Assembly (NCBI GenBank): GCA_009377815.1
Contig: WHTI01000011.1
Span: 1 to 46,237, forward strand
Source: Actinomycetota bacterium
GTDB lineage: Bacteria > Actinomycetota > CADDZG01 > WHSQ01
Reading direction: 5' to 3'
DNA length: 46,237 nt
The notes beneath the pieces are model-generated. The model was not told where the DNA came from. It made no database searches and saw only the letters and a program-made list of their open reading frames with translations. Position 1 is the first letter of the stretch. The number at the start of each line of letters is the position of its first letter. The position numbers and the translations under genes are program-made. Of the stretch, positions 23,166 through 32,397 are shown in pieces.

Positions 23166-23900
23166 ATGTCGTCCAGTTTCATCGCTCGTGGTGTGCACGT
23201 CGACTTCGACGGTATCAAGGCTCTGGACGACGTTGATGTTGAGCTGCGCGAAAGGGAAGTACTCGGGCTCATAGGTCCGAACGGTGCAGGGAAGACCACT
23301 TTGGTCAACGTCCTGTCCGGCTTCCAGCGGCTCGATGAGGGTTCGATGCAGTTGAACGGAGCGAACGTGACGGGCTGGTCGCCCTACCGACTGGCCCGTC
23401 GCGGTCTCGCTCGTACATTCCAGGGCGCTCGACTATTCAAAGGACTCTCGGTCTTTGAGAACGTTGAGGTCGGCGCCCTGGGAGTTGGGGTTGGCCGCCG
23501 TGAAGCAAAGGCTCGGGCAGAATCACTTCTCTCCCTTCTCGGGCTCTACGGACAGGCGGACATGCCGGCAGATTCGCTGGCATATGGGGGCCAGCGTCGT
23601 CTCGAGATAGCGAGAGCGCTGGCCCTCAGACCTCAGTTCCTGTTGCTCGATGAACCCGCGGCTGGATTGAGCGAGCTAGAGAGCGACGAGATGATGAGCG
23701 CCATCCTCGACTTCAAGAAGGATTCCGACTGCGGTGTGCTGATCATCGAGCACGACATGCGCGTGATCATGAGCCTGTGCGATCGCGTTCATGTTCTCAA
23801 TTACGGCAAGACGATCAAAGTGGGAACACCCGCCGAAGTCAGGGCCGACGAGGGAGTCCTAACCGCTTACCTGGGCGTCGGGGGGAACCAGGATGCTTAG
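23166..23900 (+). CDS. Branched-chain-type ABC importer, ATP-binding protein (LivG-like)
   Basis: A 244-residue ATPase with Walker A GPNGAGKTTL, signature YGGQRRLEIARAL, Walker B LLLDEPAAGL, and the LivG-specific FQGARLFKGLSVFENVEVGA after the Q-loop. It hydrolyses ATP as one half of the importer motor; the partner is the LivF-like protein, whose start overlaps this gene by eight bases (23893-23900). The ATG is preceded by GAAAGGAAG. In the usual operon the permeases come first; here the order is binding protein, G, F, H, M. Confidence 0.93.
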   Translation: MSSSFIARGVHVDFDGIKALDDVDVELREREVLGLIGPNGAGKTTLVNVLSGFQRLDEGSMQLNGANVTGWSPYRLARRGLARTFQGARLFKGLSVFENVEVGALGVGVGRREAKARAESLLSLLGLYGQADMPADSLAYGGQRRLEIARALALRPQFLLLDEPAAGLSELESDEMMSAILDFKKDSDCGVLIIEHDMRVIMSLCDRVHVLNYGKTIKVGTPAEVRADEGVLTAYLGVGGNQDA

Positions 23901-24633
23901 TCTCACCGGCATCTTCGTCAACTATGGGCACGTCGCGGCCGTGCGAGGCGTGTCTCTAGAGGTGAATGAAGGAGAGGTCGTCGGGCTCATCGGGCCCAAC
24001 GGGGCGGGAAAGACGACCCTGCTCTCGGCGATCGCCGGAGTGATCCGCCCGGAGCGTGGAGACATCCAACTCCTCGGAGAGACCCTCCTCGGCAAAGCGC
24101 CCGAGAAGATCGTTCCGATGGGCATCTCCCTCGTCCCCGAGGGTCGAGAGATCTTCGGAACGTTGACGGTTGAGGAGAATCTCCGGTTGGGCGCGACCAT
24201 CAGGCGCCGAGACCCGGAGGTTGCGGGCGACATCGAGTCGATGATGGAACGATTCCCGATCCTCGGAAAGTACCGCGGCACCCATGCCGGAGCGTTGTCG
24301 GGAGGGGAGCAACAGCAACTGGCGATCGCACGTGCTCTTCTGGCAAACCCGAAGCTCCTACTGCTCGATGAGCCATCACTGGGCCTGGCCCCCAAGCTGG
24401 TTGACCAGGTCTTCGACATCGTGGGGCAACTCAAGGAAGACGGAGTAACGGTCCTACTGGTTGAGCAGAACGCTCGCCGGACCCTCGAATTCGCCGACCG
24501 CACGTACGTATTGCGAAGTGGGGAGATCCGTCTGTCTGGGACGAAGAAGGAACTTTCTTCGATGGACAACGCCGATTTTGAGCACGCGTTCCTCGGGTTC
24601 CATCGTGGCGAGAGACAGGGAGAGTCCCGTTGA
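23893..24633 (+). CDS. Branched-chain-type ABC importer, ATP-binding protein (LivF-like)
   Basis: A 246-residue ATPase with GPNGAGKTTLL, the LivF-like SLVPEGREIFGTLTVEENL, signature LSGGEQQQLAIARALL and Walker B LLLDEPSLGLAP. Together with the LivG-like protein it forms the heterodimeric motor of a five-component importer for hydrophobic amino acids, amides, urea or aromatic acids. It starts at ATG 23893 within the previous gene and overlaps the next gene by TTGA (24630-24633), which implies coupled translation. No residues needed for ATP hydrolysis are missing. Confidence 0.94.
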   Translation: MLSLTGIFVNYGHVAAVRGVSLEVNEGEVVGLIGPNGAGKTTLLSAIAGVIRPERGDIQLLGETLLGKAPEKIVPMGISLVPEGREIFGTLTVEENLRLGATIRRRDPEVAGDIESMMERFPILGKYRGTHAGALSGGEQQQLAIARALLANPKLLLLDEPSLGLAPKLVDQVFDIVGQLKEDGVTVLLVEQNARRTLEFADRTYVLRSGEIRLSGTKKELSSMDNADFEHAFLGFHRGERQGESR

Positions 24634-25514
24634 GAACGGTCATCCAGAGCGCGATCGACATCCTGAGTCTCGGAAGCCTCTACGCCCTGCTGGCTCTTGG
24701 TGTTGCTCTCGTGTTCGGGATCATGAGATTCATCAACTTCGCTCACGGGGAGCTACTCATGGTGGGGGGGTACTCGCTCTTCCTCGCACGCGAATTGCCC
24801 TTCGTCTTCATGATCCTGGTCTGCATCGCCACGGTGGTGCTCACGGCTCTGCTCTTCGAACGGGTTGCATTCCGTCCGATCAGAGGAGCCAACCCTGCTA
24901 CCCAGCTGGTGACTTCGTTCGCCCTCAGCTTCTTGTTGCAGAACCTGGCGATGCTCACCCTTGGCCCACGAGCCAAGTCCGTCGGGCTGCCGACGGTCCT
25001 CACAGAGCAGTTCACGGTCGGGGGTCTGCGGATCGCGAAGCTCGATATCTTGACCGTTGTGCTGGGCGTCGTCTTGATGGCGTCCCTGGGTTTCTTCCTC
25101 AAGAGGTCAACGCTTGGGGTTCAGATGCGAGCGTCCGCCGAGAACTTCGAAATGGCTCGACTGGTCGGGGTCAAGGCAAATACCGTGATCGCCTCGGCTT
25201 TTGCTATCAGTGGACTGCTGGCCGCTTCGGCGGCGATCATCCTCGTTGCAAAGACCGGCACGATCACTCCTGGTCTTGGACTCAAGCCCGTCGTCATCGC
25301 ATTCGTCGCCACCATCATGGGTGGCCTGGGCAGCCTCTCTGGAGCCGCTCTCGGCGGATTCGTGCTGAGTTTCCTGTCGGTGACCCTTCAGACCCTCTTG
25401 CCGCTTGACCTCCGACCGTTCCGCGACGCTTTCGTCTTCGGATCCGTCGTACTGATCTTCCTGCTGAGGCCCCAAGGGCTGATCGTCGTGCGCAGCATCA
25501 AGGAACGAGTATGA
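24630..25514 (+). CDS. Branched-chain-type ABC importer, permease (LivH-like)
   Basis: A 294-residue inner-membrane permease starting at TTG 24630. Its N terminus (SLGSLYALLALGVALVFGIM, then RFINFAHGELLMVGGY) is the classic LivH motif. Several hydrophobic spans follow, including PATQLVTSFALSFLLQNLAM and the cytoplasmic coupling loop (MRASAENFEMARLVGVK), which contacts the ATPases. It pairs with the LivM-like permease, overlapping its start by ATGA at 25511-25514. Substrate range is set mainly by the binding protein, so none can be named. Confidence 0.93.
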   Translation: MRTVIQSAIDILSLGSLYALLALGVALVFGIMRFINFAHGELLMVGGYSLFLARELPFVFMILVCIATVVLTALLFERVAFRPIRGANPATQLVTSFALSFLLQNLAMLTLGPRAKSVGLPTVLTEQFTVGGLRIAKLDILTVVLGVVLMASLGFFLKRSTLGVQMRASAENFEMARLVGVKANTVIASAFAISGLLAASAAIILVAKTGTITPGLGLKPVVIAFVATIMGGLGSLSGAALGGFVLSFLSVTLQTLLPLDLRPFRDAFVFGSVVLIFLLRPQGLIVVRSIKERV

Positions 25515-26608
25515 AGCACTCGAATTCACCCTTGCTTAGTTGGATAGGTCGTCGGGTGTGGCCGCTCGTCGCTTTGATCGTGCCCCTCGGAGCGATCGCT
25601 CTTTTCGGAGGAACCGGCTCGATCGTCTTCCAGCGTGAAGTGACCACGATGATGATGTACATGGTGGTTGTCGTCGGTTACTACATCTTCGTCGGCAACT
25701 CCGGAGTAACATCCTTCGGGCACATCAGTTTCATGATCATCGGCGCGTACACGGCCGCCCTGTTGACGCTCACCGTCCAGCAGAAGATCATCCTGCTGCC
25801 CGACCTTCCCTCGTTCTTGGCGGACGTCCACTTCGGTTTCGTCGGCGGCGCGCTCTTGGGGGCGGTGGTTGCGGCAGTCTTCGCCGCGGTGATCGCGCTG
25901 CCGATCAATCGTTTGACGGGGATCTCCTTGTCGCTGGCGATGTTTGCGATCCTTCTGACCGTCAACGTGATCGTCAGTCACTGGACATCGGTGACTCGCG
26001 GAGTCACGTCTATGTTCGGGGTTCCTCAATCGACAACCCTGGGGTCTGCGTTCGTGTTTGCAAGTATCACTATCGTGGCGGCCTGGATGTTTCAGTGGAC
26101 GCGGGTCGGTTTGAGGATGAGAGCGGCACGAGAGGATGAGCCGGCGGCTCGAGCCGTTGGCATCAGCATCCCTCGTGACCGCGCTATCGCCTTCATCCTC
26201 AGTGGTTTCTTCGTGGGTCTGGGCGGAGCGCTCTTCGCACAGTTCCTTGGGGCGTTCAACTCCGACACGTTCTATATCTCGACCACACTTCTCACGATAG
26301 CGATGCTCGTCATCGGGGGGTTCAAGAGTCTTTCCGGAGCAGTGGTGGGGACGGTTTTCGTCTCCGCTCTCGATGCGGGTCTCCGCAGGATGGAGGATGG
26401 GTTTGCACTAGGGCCGCTCGAAGTCGGCTCTCGTCCCGGTCTATCCGCCGTTGGGCTCGCTCTCTGCATGCTGCTGGTGTTGGTCTTCCGCTCTGAGGGT
26501 TTAACCGGCTCCCGCGAGATCCCCTCGCTGTGGCGGCTTCGGCGAAACGAAACCCCGCCGGCGGACACGCTGCCAGCACCTGCAACCGATCGAAAGGATG
26601 TTTCATGA
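25511..26608 (+). CDS. Branched-chain-type ABC importer, permease (LivM-like)
   Basis: A 365-residue membrane permease with ~8-10 hydrophobic spans. Landmarks are YYIFVGNSGVTSFGHISFM (the LivM G.SLGH motif), the coupling loop RMRAAREDEPAARAVGI, SGFFVGLGGALFAQFLGAF and LVIGGFKSLSGAVVG. The last ~30 residues are a polar, Arg/Pro-rich cytoplasmic tail. It completes the five-part importer. Its stop overlaps the start of the molybdenum hydroxylase FAD subunit (ATGA, 26605-26608), directly coupling uptake to the first catabolic enzyme. Confidence 0.92.
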   Translation: MKHSNSPLLSWIGRRVWPLVALIVPLGAIALFGGTGSIVFQREVTTMMMYMVVVVGYYIFVGNSGVTSFGHISFMIIGAYTAALLTLTVQQKIILLPDLPSFLADVHFGFVGGALLGAVVAAVFAAVIALPINRLTGISLSLAMFAILLTVNVIVSHWTSVTRGVTSMFGVPQSTTLGSAFVFASITIVAAWMFQWTRVGLRMRAAREDEPAARAVGISIPRDRAIAFILSGFFVGLGGALFAQFLGAFNSDTFYISTTLLTIAMLVIGGFKSLSGAVVGTVFVSALDAGLRRMEDGFALGPLEVGSRPGLSAVGLALCMLLVLVFRSEGLTGSREIPSLWRLRRNETPPADTLPAPATDRKDVS

Positions 26609-27477
26609 AGCCCGCGCGCTTCGAGTACCTCGCCCCGACATCTGTCGAGGAGGCGGTGTCCCTCCTGGTCGAAGGGGGTGAGGACGCGAAGCTGCTTGCG
26701 GGGGGCCAGAGCCTCGTTCCGCTGATGAACCTTCGCCTCGCCCAGCCTAGTGTCCTTATCGACCTGAACAAGGTCGAAGGAATCTCGTCGATCACCGAGT
26801 CCGAGGATGCGGTGGTCATCGGATCGATGGCGCGACACCGGGCCGTTGCGGAATCGGAGGTGGTGCGGAGATTTCTACCGCTGCTGGCCGAGTCCGCGGG
26901 GCACATCGGCTACCCGGCGATCCGTGCTCGGGGAACCATCGGAGGAAGCATCGCTCACGCGGATCCTGTATCCGAGTTCCCTTGCGCGTGCCTCTGCCTC
27001 CACGCCGAGTTCGTCCTCACCGGCCCCGCAGGGACGAGGCAGGTCAGGGCAGAAGATTTCTTCGTCTCATATCTAACAACCGCGCTTAGCCCCGACGAGA
27101 TCCTCACAGAGGTGCGTTTCCCCAAGCCCTCTCCCGGTCTCGGGTGGGGATTCCTTGAACTGGCGAGAAAGACAGGTGACTTCGCGCTGGCGGCGGTCGC
27201 CGCCACGGTCGCGTTGTCGCCCGATGGCACCTGTTCTGAGGCCTCCATCGCGGTCGCCGGAGGCGGCGATAGGCCCCTACGGATGGTCGAGGCGGAGACG
27301 ATGCTGAAGGGAAACCAGGGTGACGACGTCATCGCCCGGGCGGCGACGGCGGCTGCGACCTCGTCGAATCCTCCTTCGGACATCCATTCAAGCGGTGACT
27401 TCCGACGACAGATGATCGAGGTTCTGACCAGACGAGTGCTCACGGCGGCGTGGGGCAACGCACGGAGGGGTGAATGA
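26605..27477 (+). CDS. Molybdenum hydroxylase, FAD-binding medium subunit (CoxM/CutM-like)
   Basis: A 290-residue subunit of the xanthine-oxidase family. The FAD site shows AKLLAGGQSLVPLMNLRLA near residue 33 and the AxxGTIGGSIAHADP motif (RARGTIGGSIAHADP) near 110; the C-terminal CO-dehydrogenase flavoprotein domain follows. It passes electrons from the [2Fe-2S] small subunit to the final acceptor. The ATG at 26605 overlaps the importer permease, and the frame's earlier open stretch is not used because it lies inside that gene. It overlaps the small subunit gene by ATGA (27474-27477). The M-S-L gene order is that of CoxMSL operons. Confidence 0.93.
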   Translation: MKPARFEYLAPTSVEEAVSLLVEGGEDAKLLAGGQSLVPLMNLRLAQPSVLIDLNKVEGISSITESEDAVVIGSMARHRAVAESEVVRRFLPLLAESAGHIGYPAIRARGTIGGSIAHADPVSEFPCACLCLHAEFVLTGPAGTRQVRAEDFFVSYLTTALSPDEILTEVRFPKPSPGLGWGFLELARKTGDFALAAVAATVALSPDGTCSEASIAVAGGGDRPLRMVEAETMLKGNQGDDVIARAATAAATSSNPPSDIHSSGDFRRQMIEVLTRRVLTAAWGNARRGE

Positions 27478-27965
27478 GCAACACATCCGAGGTAAGGATT
27501 CAGATAAACGGCGAGGTTTTCGAGAGGCATGTCGAACCTCGCAAACTCTTGAGCGACTTCATCCGAGAGGATGCGGCGCTCACCGGGACGCACGTCGGAT
27601 GCGAGCACGGCGCCTGTGGCGCCTGCACCGTATTGCTCGACGGCGAACCTGTGCGTTCGTGCCTGATGTTTGCGGCACAGGCTGACGGGATGGTGCTCGA
27701 GACCGTCGAGTCGTTGGCGTCTACGCCGGCGAACCTTCACCCCATCCAGGAGGCATTCTGGGAGAAGCATGGCCTCCAGTGCGGCTTCTGTACCCCGGGG
27801 ATGTTGCTCACAACGAAGGCTTTGCTCGAGAAGAATCCAGATCCTTCCGAGGACGAGATCCGTCAAGCGATCGCCGGCAACATCTGCCGGTGCACAGGTT
27901 ACGTGTTCATAGTCGATGCGATCAAAGACGCTGCGGCGCGATGCTCGAGTGAGGGGGATCGATGA
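27474..27965 (+). CDS. Molybdenum hydroxylase, [2Fe-2S] small subunit (CoxS/CutS-like)
   Basis: A 163-residue iron-sulfur subunit with both clusters complete: plant-type ferredoxin ligands Cys43, Cys48, Cys51 and Cys63 (GCEHGACGACTVLLDG...RSC), and the helical-bundle cluster Cys103, Cys106, Cys138 and Cys140 (QCGFCTPGM and NICRCTGY). It relays electrons from the molybdenum centre in the large subunit to FAD in the medium subunit. No N-terminal signal is visible, so the complex is cytoplasmic. It overlaps the large-subunit gene by four bases at 27962-27965. Confidence 0.95.
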   Translation: MSNTSEVRIQINGEVFERHVEPRKLLSDFIREDAALTGTHVGCEHGACGACTVLLDGEPVRSCLMFAAQADGMVLETVESLASTPANLHPIQEAFWEKHGLQCGFCTPGMLLTTKALLEKNPDPSEDEIRQAIAGNICRCTGYVFIVDAIKDAAARCSSEGDR

Positions 27966-30325
27966 CGCAATCGCTGGCCCCCCGTTTGCTCGGCGCGAAG
28001 GTAAAGAGGGTCGAAGATCCGCGCTTCCTACTTGGCAAGGCTCGGTACATAGACGACATGGTGCGTCCCGGGATGCTCCATGCGGCTTTCTTACGTTCTC
28101 CGATTCCGCACGGCAACGTCAGATCCGTAGATGTCGGACCGGCACTTGCGATGGAGAGGGTACGCGCGGCTCTGACCGGGAGGGACATAGCAACCAAGGT
28201 CAAGCCCATCGTTTGCGACTCGACGTTCGAGGGGTTCAAGAGCTCCAACTATCACGCGATCGCTCTCGACAAGGTCAGGTACGTGGGAGAGGCGCTCGCG
28301 ATAGTGGCGGCGGATACCCGGTACATCGCGGAGGACGCCATCGAGATGATCGAGTTCGATATCGACGAACTTGGGCCAGTCGCCTCGATCGCTGCAGCTA
28401 CGCGTGAGGGAGCACCTCTGCTTCACGAGCATTGGGGAGACAACTTCTTCATCGAGGATCTTCTGGAAGCAGGAGATGTGGAGTCCGCGTTCCGCGACGC
28501 TCACGGAGTCTTCGAGATCAACGTATCCAATCAACGGCACTCGGGCATCCCTCTCGAAACCAGGGGAGTGATCGCAGAGTTCGATTCCGACGGTGTCCTC
28601 ACCATGTGGAGCGCCACGCAGATCCCCCACATGGTCCGCACGGGAATGGCAGATTGCCTGGAAGTGCCAGAACACAAGATCAGGGTGATCGCCCCGGACG
28701 TTGGTGGTGGTTTCGGTCCCAAGGGCCATCTCTTTCCTGAGGAGCTCGCGGTGTGTCAGCTCGCCATCGAAACCGGTCGTCCGATCAAGTGGATCGAGGA
28801 CCGGCGCGAGCACATGCTGTCAACGTTCCACGCTCGGGAGCACTATCACCGTGTCAAGGTCGCCTATACGGAAGAAGGAGTCGTAACCGCTCTCGACGCA
28901 ACCATCGAGGTCGATTGTGGGGCGTACTCGATCTATCCGTGGACGGCCGCAATGGACGTGGAGATGGGGCTCGTGATGCTTCCTGGCCCGTACAAGATCC
29001 GAAACTTCCGGTGTGAAGCCCAGAGCGTGGCCACGAACAAGTGTCCCTTCGGCGCGTATCGCGGAGTAGCGCGAACCGCGGTCTGCTTCTCGATCGAACG
29101 CATCATGGATCAGGTCGCCAACAAGGTTGGGTTGGACCCGGTCGAGGTCCGTCGCCGCAACTTGATCCGCTCTGATGAGTTTCCCTACATGTCGATCACC
29201 GGCATGGAGTACGACTCAGGAAGCCTCATCGAGTCGCTCGACAAGGTATGTGACGAGGCCGACTACAAAGCGATGAGGCAGTTCCAGGAGGAGGCTCGTA
29301 GCGAGGGGCGGATGGTAGGCATCGGTGTGTCTGTTTTCACCGAACAGACCGCGCCGCCTGCCGACAAGGGCCTGCCACTCAACTTCAGCTGGGATGCAGC
29401 AACGGTTCGAATGGATCCATCTGGCAAGGTCGTCGTCCAAGTCGGAACGCATTCGCACGGCCAAGGCCATGAGACGACCCTGGCGCAGATCGTCGCCGAC
29501 GAGCTCGAGCTTCCACTTGCGGACGTGCGCATCGCTTTCGGTGACACCGAGTCCACGCCCAACGGCATTGGTACCTTCGCCAGCAGGTCCGCCGTCGTTG
29601 CGGGATCGGCCTCGTACCTAGCGGCCGTTTCCGTCAAGGAGAACCTGACAGAACGAGCTGCCCATCTCCTCGAGGCAAGTGTGGAGGATGTGGAGGTAAA
29701 GGCGGGACGCATCTCCGTCAAGGGGGCGCCGGAGCAGAGTGTTTCGATTGCGGAAGTTGCCCGTATCTCCTATCACCATCCAGAACTGCTCGATCCTTCG
29801 ATGGAGCCGCTCCTCGAGGCGGTCGCGACCTACAACGCGGGACCCGGAACGTACGCGAACTCGGCCCAGATCGCACTGATCGAGGTCGATGCGGAGACCG
29901 GCAAGTTCAAGATCCTGCGATATCTCGTGGTCGAGGACTGCGGACAGATGATCAATCCAACGATCGTCGATGGGCAGGTCCACGGGGGCATCGCTCAGGG
30001 ACTGGGCGGGGCCCTCTTCGAGGAATTGATCTACGACGATGAGGGACAGCTCCTGACCACGACCTTTCTCGACTACCTGATGCCGGGAGCGACCGATATC
30101 CCCAACATCGAGGTCTCTCACCTGGTCACCCCCTCGGCCTTCGTGCCGAACGGGATCAAGGGTATGGGCGAAGGGGGCGCGGTGGCGCCCGGGGCGGTTC
30201 TTGCCTGCGCCATCGAGGATGCGATCAAGCCTATCGGAGAGGTATTCGTCGATCGGACCCCATTGACGCCGGAGAGGGTGGTGCGATTCATCGAAGCGGC
30301 ATCCTCCGGCGGAGGGGTCGAGTGA
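27962..30325 (+). CDS. Molybdenum hydroxylase, large catalytic subunit (CoxL-family, AYRG type)
   Basis: A 787-residue molybdopterin-cytosine-dinucleotide-type subunit. VIAPDVGGGFGPKG near residue 245 and GIKGMGEGGAVAPGAV, with catalytic Glu737, are intact. The active-site loop is AYRGVAR at 365-371, not the AYxCSFR of true CO dehydrogenase, so it lacks the cysteine that holds copper. It belongs with 'form II' homologues, which include hydroxylases of purines, nicotinate, quinoline, isoquinoline and aldehydes. It would insert water-derived oxygen next to a ring nitrogen or oxidise an aldehyde. GTGA at 30322-30325 couples it to HyuA, suggesting its lactam/imide-like product is the hydantoinase substrate. 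Confidence 0.93.
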   Translation: MTQSLAPRLLGAKVKRVEDPRFLLGKARYIDDMVRPGMLHAAFLRSPIPHGNVRSVDVGPALAMERVRAALTGRDIATKVKPIVCDSTFEGFKSSNYHAIALDKVRYVGEALAIVAADTRYIAEDAIEMIEFDIDELGPVASIAAATREGAPLLHEHWGDNFFIEDLLEAGDVESAFRDAHGVFEINVSNQRHSGIPLETRGVIAEFDSDGVLTMWSATQIPHMVRTGMADCLEVPEHKIRVIAPDVGGGFGPKGHLFPEELAVCQLAIETGRPIKWIEDRREHMLSTFHAREHYHRVKVAYTEEGVVTALDATIEVDCGAYSIYPWTAAMDVEMGLVMLPGPYKIRNFRCEAQSVATNKCPFGAYRGVARTAVCFSIERIMDQVANKVGLDPVEVRRRNLIRSDEFPYMSITGMEYDSGSLIESLDKVCDEADYKAMRQFQEEARSEGRMVGIGVSVFTEQTAPPADKGLPLNFSWDAATVRMDPSGKVVVQVGTHSHGQGHETTLAQIVADELELPLADVRIAFGDTESTPNGIGTFASRSAVVAGSASYLAAVSVKENLTERAAHLLEASVEDVEVKAGRISVKGAPEQSVSIAEVARISYHHPELLDPSMEPLLEAVATYNAGPGTYANSAQIALIEVDAETGKFKILRYLVVEDCGQMINPTIVDGQVHGGIAQGLGGALFEELIYDDEGQLLTTTFLDYLMPGATDIPNIEVSHLVTPSAFVPNGIKGMGEGGAVAPGAVLACAIEDAIKPIGEVFVDRTPLTPERVVRFIEAASSGGGVE

Positions 30326-32397
30326 GTGAGGCGAGATACGCGGTCGGCGTGGACGTCGGGGGGACGTTCACAGACCTCGTTGCCCTCACCGCCGACGGCC
30401 GCACCCTCGTGGCCAAGGTTCCGTCGACTCCCGGAGATCAGTCTGTCGGTGTAGTCAACGGACTGCAGGACCTCGCCGGACGGGAGAAGCTTGATCTACC
30501 GGAGTTCTTGGGCTCCTGTGGGTATCTGGTCCATGGGACCACGGTGGCCACCAACATCATGTTGGAGTTCAACGGCGCCAGAACCGGAGTCATCACCACC
30601 AAAGGCTTCCGGGACATCATCGACATCCGGCGGAACTACAAAGAGACGGACTTCGACATCCGCCTCCCACCCCCCACCCCCATCGCTCCTCGACGCGTCA
30701 GGAAAGCGGTTGAGGAGAGGGTGGACTACGCCGGTGGCGTGCTTATCCCACTGAACGAGGACGATGTTGCTCGTGCCGTCGATGAACTGAAGACCTTCGA
30801 CATCGAAAGCGTCGCGGTTTGTTACCTGTTCTCTTTCCTCAACCCTTCTCACGAACTCCGCACGCGGGAGATCATCCTGGAGATCGATCCGACGATGCAC
30901 GTCTCGTTGTCACATGAGGTTCTGCCTCGGGTTCGAGAGTTCGAACGGTTCAGCACGACCCTGGTGGACGCCTATGTCACGCCGGGTCTGAGCCGGTACC
31001 TGCATCAACTCGAAGACAAGCTGCGTGGATTGAACTTCTCAGGTGACCTCTTCGTGATGGCCGCCAATGGAGGCATGGTGTCGGTCGAGCAGGGATCGCG
31101 GCAGGGAGTGCAGCTCGTCCTCAGTGGCCCTGCGGGAGGGATCGTTGCCGGGGTCGAGGTAGGCAAGATCACCGGTATCAAGGACATCATCACTATCGAC
31201 ATGGGGGGCACCAGCTTCGATACGTGCTTGATCAGTGACTGGACCCCAACCGTCGCCGGAGACTCCTGGCTCAGCAGGTACAGGATCGCGATCCCCACCC
31301 TCGACATCCATCCGATCGGCGCGGGTGGCGGAAGTATCGCCTCGGTCGACGAAGCCGGGCGACTCCGGGTTGGTCCCGAGTCTGCGGGGGCGATCCCCGG
31401 TCCCGCTTGCTACGGGCGCGGCGGACATCTGCCCGCGGTGACCGACGCAGACGTCTGTCTGGGCTTGATCGGGACGTCCTCCTTCTTGGGCGGAGCGATG
31501 AAGCTCGATCGGGATGCGGCCCTCGAGGCGGTGGAGACCCACGTCGCCAAGGGCCTTGGTCTCGATGTGACCGAGGCCGCCGCCGGCATCGTACGGATGG
31601 TCAACAACAACATGGCGAATGGGATCCGCGAGGTGTCGATGAAGCGAGGGCACGATCCTCGTGACTTTGCCCTTGTCGCCTTTGGGGGAGCGGGGCCGGT
31701 CCATGCCGGGCGCCTCGCCGAGCAGCTCGGGGTCCAGACGGTGCTTATCCCGCGGGGGCAGGCATCGGTCTTGTCTGCTTTCGGCGACGTGCTGTCGGAC
31801 GTTCGTATCTCGAAGGCGCGCGGCTTCTACGCACGGAGCTCGAGGGTTGACGTCGCCGAGCTCAACCGCTTACTCGAGGCGACGGTGGCCGACGCGATGG
31901 CGGAGATAGAGGGCATCAGCGTGGAGGGAACCCGCATCGACGTGTCGTTCGAGATGCATTACAAGCTTCAGACCCACGAGATCATGGTTCCCGCAGACGC
32001 CGAGGGCGGCCACATGACTGAGGCCGGCTTCGCCGCGACGCTCGATCGTTTCCATGACATCCACGAACGCCTGTACACGTTCAAGAAGCCTGGGCAAGAG
32101 GTCGAGCTCCTGGGCATCCAAGTGGATCTCTGGGGCTTACGAACGAGGCCATCGATCTCCACGGGAGCAACGTCATCCAACGAGGACCCCTATGTCGGTA
32201 CCAGGGCCGTGTACTTCGAGGAACTTGGTGGGTTCAAAGACGACACTCCCGTCGTGGCCGGGCTCCGCCTTGAGGTCGGGGCGGGGATCCACGGTCCGGC
32301 CATCGTCGAGGAGCCACATACGACCATCGTCGTCGCACCGAGCATGTCTCTGTCGGTCACCGATGAGCTCGTCTACACACTGGCGGTGGAGGTATGA
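30322..32397 (+). CDS. Hydantoinase/oxoprolinase family, A subunit (HyuA-like)
   Basis: A 691-residue protein beginning GTG 30322. It has the ASKHA-type ATP site: VGVDVGGTFTDLVAL at residues 8-22, LVHGTTVATNIMLE, LSGPAGGIVAGVEVGK and DIITIDMGGTSFDTCLI. These parts match the ATP-binding subunit of N-methylhydantoinase, 5-oxoprolinase, caprolactamase and acetone/acetophenone carboxylases, which activate a carbonyl oxygen by phosphorylation and then cleave a lactam/imide or add carboxylate. The last ~180 residues are the usual C-terminal domain. It overlaps the short HyuB-like gene by ATGA. Lactam or cyclic imide hydrolysis is the best guess from context. Confidence 0.93.
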   Translation: MSEARYAVGVDVGGTFTDLVALTADGRTLVAKVPSTPGDQSVGVVNGLQDLAGREKLDLPEFLGSCGYLVHGTTVATNIMLEFNGARTGVITTKGFRDIIDIRRNYKETDFDIRLPPPTPIAPRRVRKAVEERVDYAGGVLIPLNEDDVARAVDELKTFDIESVAVCYLFSFLNPSHELRTREIILEIDPTMHVSLSHEVLPRVREFERFSTTLVDAYVTPGLSRYLHQLEDKLRGLNFSGDLFVMAANGGMVSVEQGSRQGVQLVLSGPAGGIVAGVEVGKITGIKDIITIDMGGTSFDTCLISDWTPTVAGDSWLSRYRIAIPTLDIHPIGAGGGSIASVDEAGRLRVGPESAGAIPGPACYGRGGHLPAVTDADVCLGLIGTSSFLGGAMKLDRDAALEAVETHVAKGLGLDVTEAAAGIVRMVNNNMANGIREVSMKRGHDPRDFALVAFGGAGPVHAGRLAEQLGVQTVLIPRGQASVLSAFGDVLSDVRISKARGFYARSSRVDVAELNRLLEATVADAMAEIEGISVEGTRIDVSFEMHYKLQTHEIMVPADAEGGHMTEAGFAATLDRFHDIHERLYTFKKPGQEVELLGIQVDLWGLRTRPSISTGATSSNEDPYVGTRAVYFEELGGFKDDTPVVAGLRLEVGAGIHGPAIVEEPHTTIVVAPSMSLSVTDELVYTLAVEV

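Noticed and set aside
24461-25408. Plus-strand frame of 315 codons across the LivF/LivH junction
   Set aside because: It has no membrane spans or motifs; the other frame gives two well-conserved importer proteins with a TTGA junction.
26605-30325. Aerobic CO dehydrogenase
   Set aside because: The large subunit has AYRG instead of AYxCSFR, so the copper-binding Cys is missing.
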